Assembly: GCA_034670405.1 (NCBI GenBank)
Contig: JAXDDX010000001.1
Span: 3,198,501 to 3,262,500, forward strand
Reading direction: 5' to 3'
Length of the DNA stretch: 64,000 nt
Source of the DNA: Hoplostethus atlanticus
Lineage: Eukaryota; Chordata; Actinopteri; Trachichthyiformes; Trachichthyidae
Part shown: positions 62,936 to 64,000 of the stretch, piece after piece
How the letters are laid out: each line of letters opens with the position of its first letter
Numbering within the stretch: the stretch's first letter is position 1
The notes under the pieces: model-generated
Databases searched by the model: none
Told to the model about the DNA's origin: nothing
What the model saw: the letters and a program-made list of their open reading frames with translations, nothing else
Program-made: the position numbers and the translations under genes

Positions 62936-64000
62936 AGACTTTTGATTACATTCATTCCCAAATATTTCTATTATTATTTGTTGTTTTACATTTTCAACAT
63001 TAAGGTGGCACTAATCCAAATTTATGTAACATCCAGAATTATGTAAAATTGTGCATGACAGAGAACGAAACAAACCCTAACAAACCTTTCCCTTTTAGAA
63101 AAAGGAAACCTCTTACATTGCTAAAATATTCTCCATGATGTACTTGATAATGCTCTTTGCTGATAGGTTGATAGCTTCACTGAAAATGGTGCTATGTTTG
63201 TGGGTAATCAATGACAGGTCTCAGACTCCTTGTCTTATAAAGTGTCTTAAAAAATCTTTGTTCAATACAAAATTTCACATCTTCTCATACAATCTATTAC
63301 GCAGATGTTAATGAACAGTTATTGACTTGTTTCTAACACTGAATCTAGACTTTTAAATGTTTAGCTACAATGCACAATGGGCAGGTTTAGTCAGGATGTC
63401 AAATATGGGTCACTTCTCCACACACTTTGAGAGGCGTACATCCTGAACATTACCTAATGCCTGCGTAGGGTTACCAAAACATGGCCTCCTCTGTCACTCA
63501 TTCATTTGATCTGAAGTAGCTGCAAGATTTGTCTGTTTCTGTTTTTGCTGTGTGATATATGATGATCCACGTAAGGTAGTACTTTGGGGGCTGATTTCTT
63601 ATTTACAACTTGATTTTTTTATGTTGCCATAAATGTCAAGCTCCTGGAGACAGTGAGTCGGGGAGGTCCTACTGGGACAAAAGCATGTTGTTCGGTCTCA
63701 GTCTAGAGCACAGGTACATTAAATAATTATTTTTCAGACAGGAAATATCTGCCATTGGATATTTTGCTTGTAAAGTGTATTTTTAAGATTAAATGATTCC
63801 TGCCTGGCAAAGCTCTGCTCTCATCTGAATCTGTGAGTCAAACTAAAGTTTTCTCATCTGTTCAACGTTGGATTTCAACTCTTCGACCATCTTATGATTA
63901 AATGGTGAATGTGTTTGATCACACCCTAGATGTGATTCAGAGTGATTCAAAAAGCAGAAAAACAAGTCCAAAGCCCGAGTCTTTGACCTGGCCTTATGAG

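Larger units (their letters stand above)
57521..64000. other. pthlh upstream region and intergenic DNA; no further gene seen
   Basis: Should contain the pthlh 5' non-coding exon and promoter, which I could not place. A TATATAAGG sequence at about 58585 points in the plus direction and is not linked to a gene. The rest holds microsatellites and repeat remnants. Confidence 0.45.

Overview
The window is nuclear DNA of a teleost fish. Reasons: intron-containing vertebrate genes, several single-exon or few-exon receptor and channel genes typical of vertebrates, long AT-leaning intergenic DNA, and repeats characteristic of fish: an L2/Maui-type LINE, tRNA-derived SINE pieces with the fish 'GTAAGTCGCTTTGGATAAAAGC' type core, EnSpm/CACTA and other MITEs, and many microsatellites. 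The species cannot be named from the sequence alone.

Left part (1-20 kb), all on the plus strand and gene-dense. (1) An il17ra-like cytokine receptor, 1807-4889, nine exons that splice in frame into 503 residues; it keeps signal peptide, first fibronectin-like domain, membrane segment and SEFIR domain, but has no room for the second fibronectin-like domain and lacks the long tail. (2) A bifunctional pseudouridine-degrading enzyme, 6829-11084, 18 exons, 699 residues, PsuG-type glycosidase fused to a PfkB-type kinase; mammals are generally regarded as lacking this pathway. (3) cnot4, 13111-17958, 12 coding exons, 797 residues, an E3 ligase of the CCR4-NOT complex, with its 3' UTR probably ending near 19.5 kb. 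A 415-bp MITE separates genes 1 and 2.

Middle part (20-47 kb). About 11-12 kb contain no recognisable gene, then two single-exon Shaker-type potassium channel genes lie in tandem on the minus strand: kcna1 (31646-33121) and a more divergent kcna6-like copy (37183-38610). Order and strand match the human KCNA6-KCNA1 pair on 12p13. A further roughly 9 kb holds only repeats, including a short element that joins LINE 5'-like sequence directly to an L2 3' end.

Right part (47-64 kb). A 5'-truncated L2-type LINE with an uninterrupted reverse-transcriptase reading frame (47757 to about 49760, minus); a 260-bp copied fragment of the neighbouring receptor gene flanked by a perfect 19-bp direct repeat (50008-50268); an orphan class-A GPCR (52396-53590, minus) lacking the usual DRY motif; and pthlh (parathyroid hormone-related protein, 56303-57505, minus). 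The last 6.5 kb have no gene that I can support.

The genes are not an operon and do not act in one pathway. The kcna6-kcna1 and pthlh genes both have human counterparts on 12p, whereas cnot4 and il17ra have counterparts on other human chromosomes, so the window probably spans an old rearrangement boundary. I found no CRISPR array, rRNA gene or functional tRNA gene.
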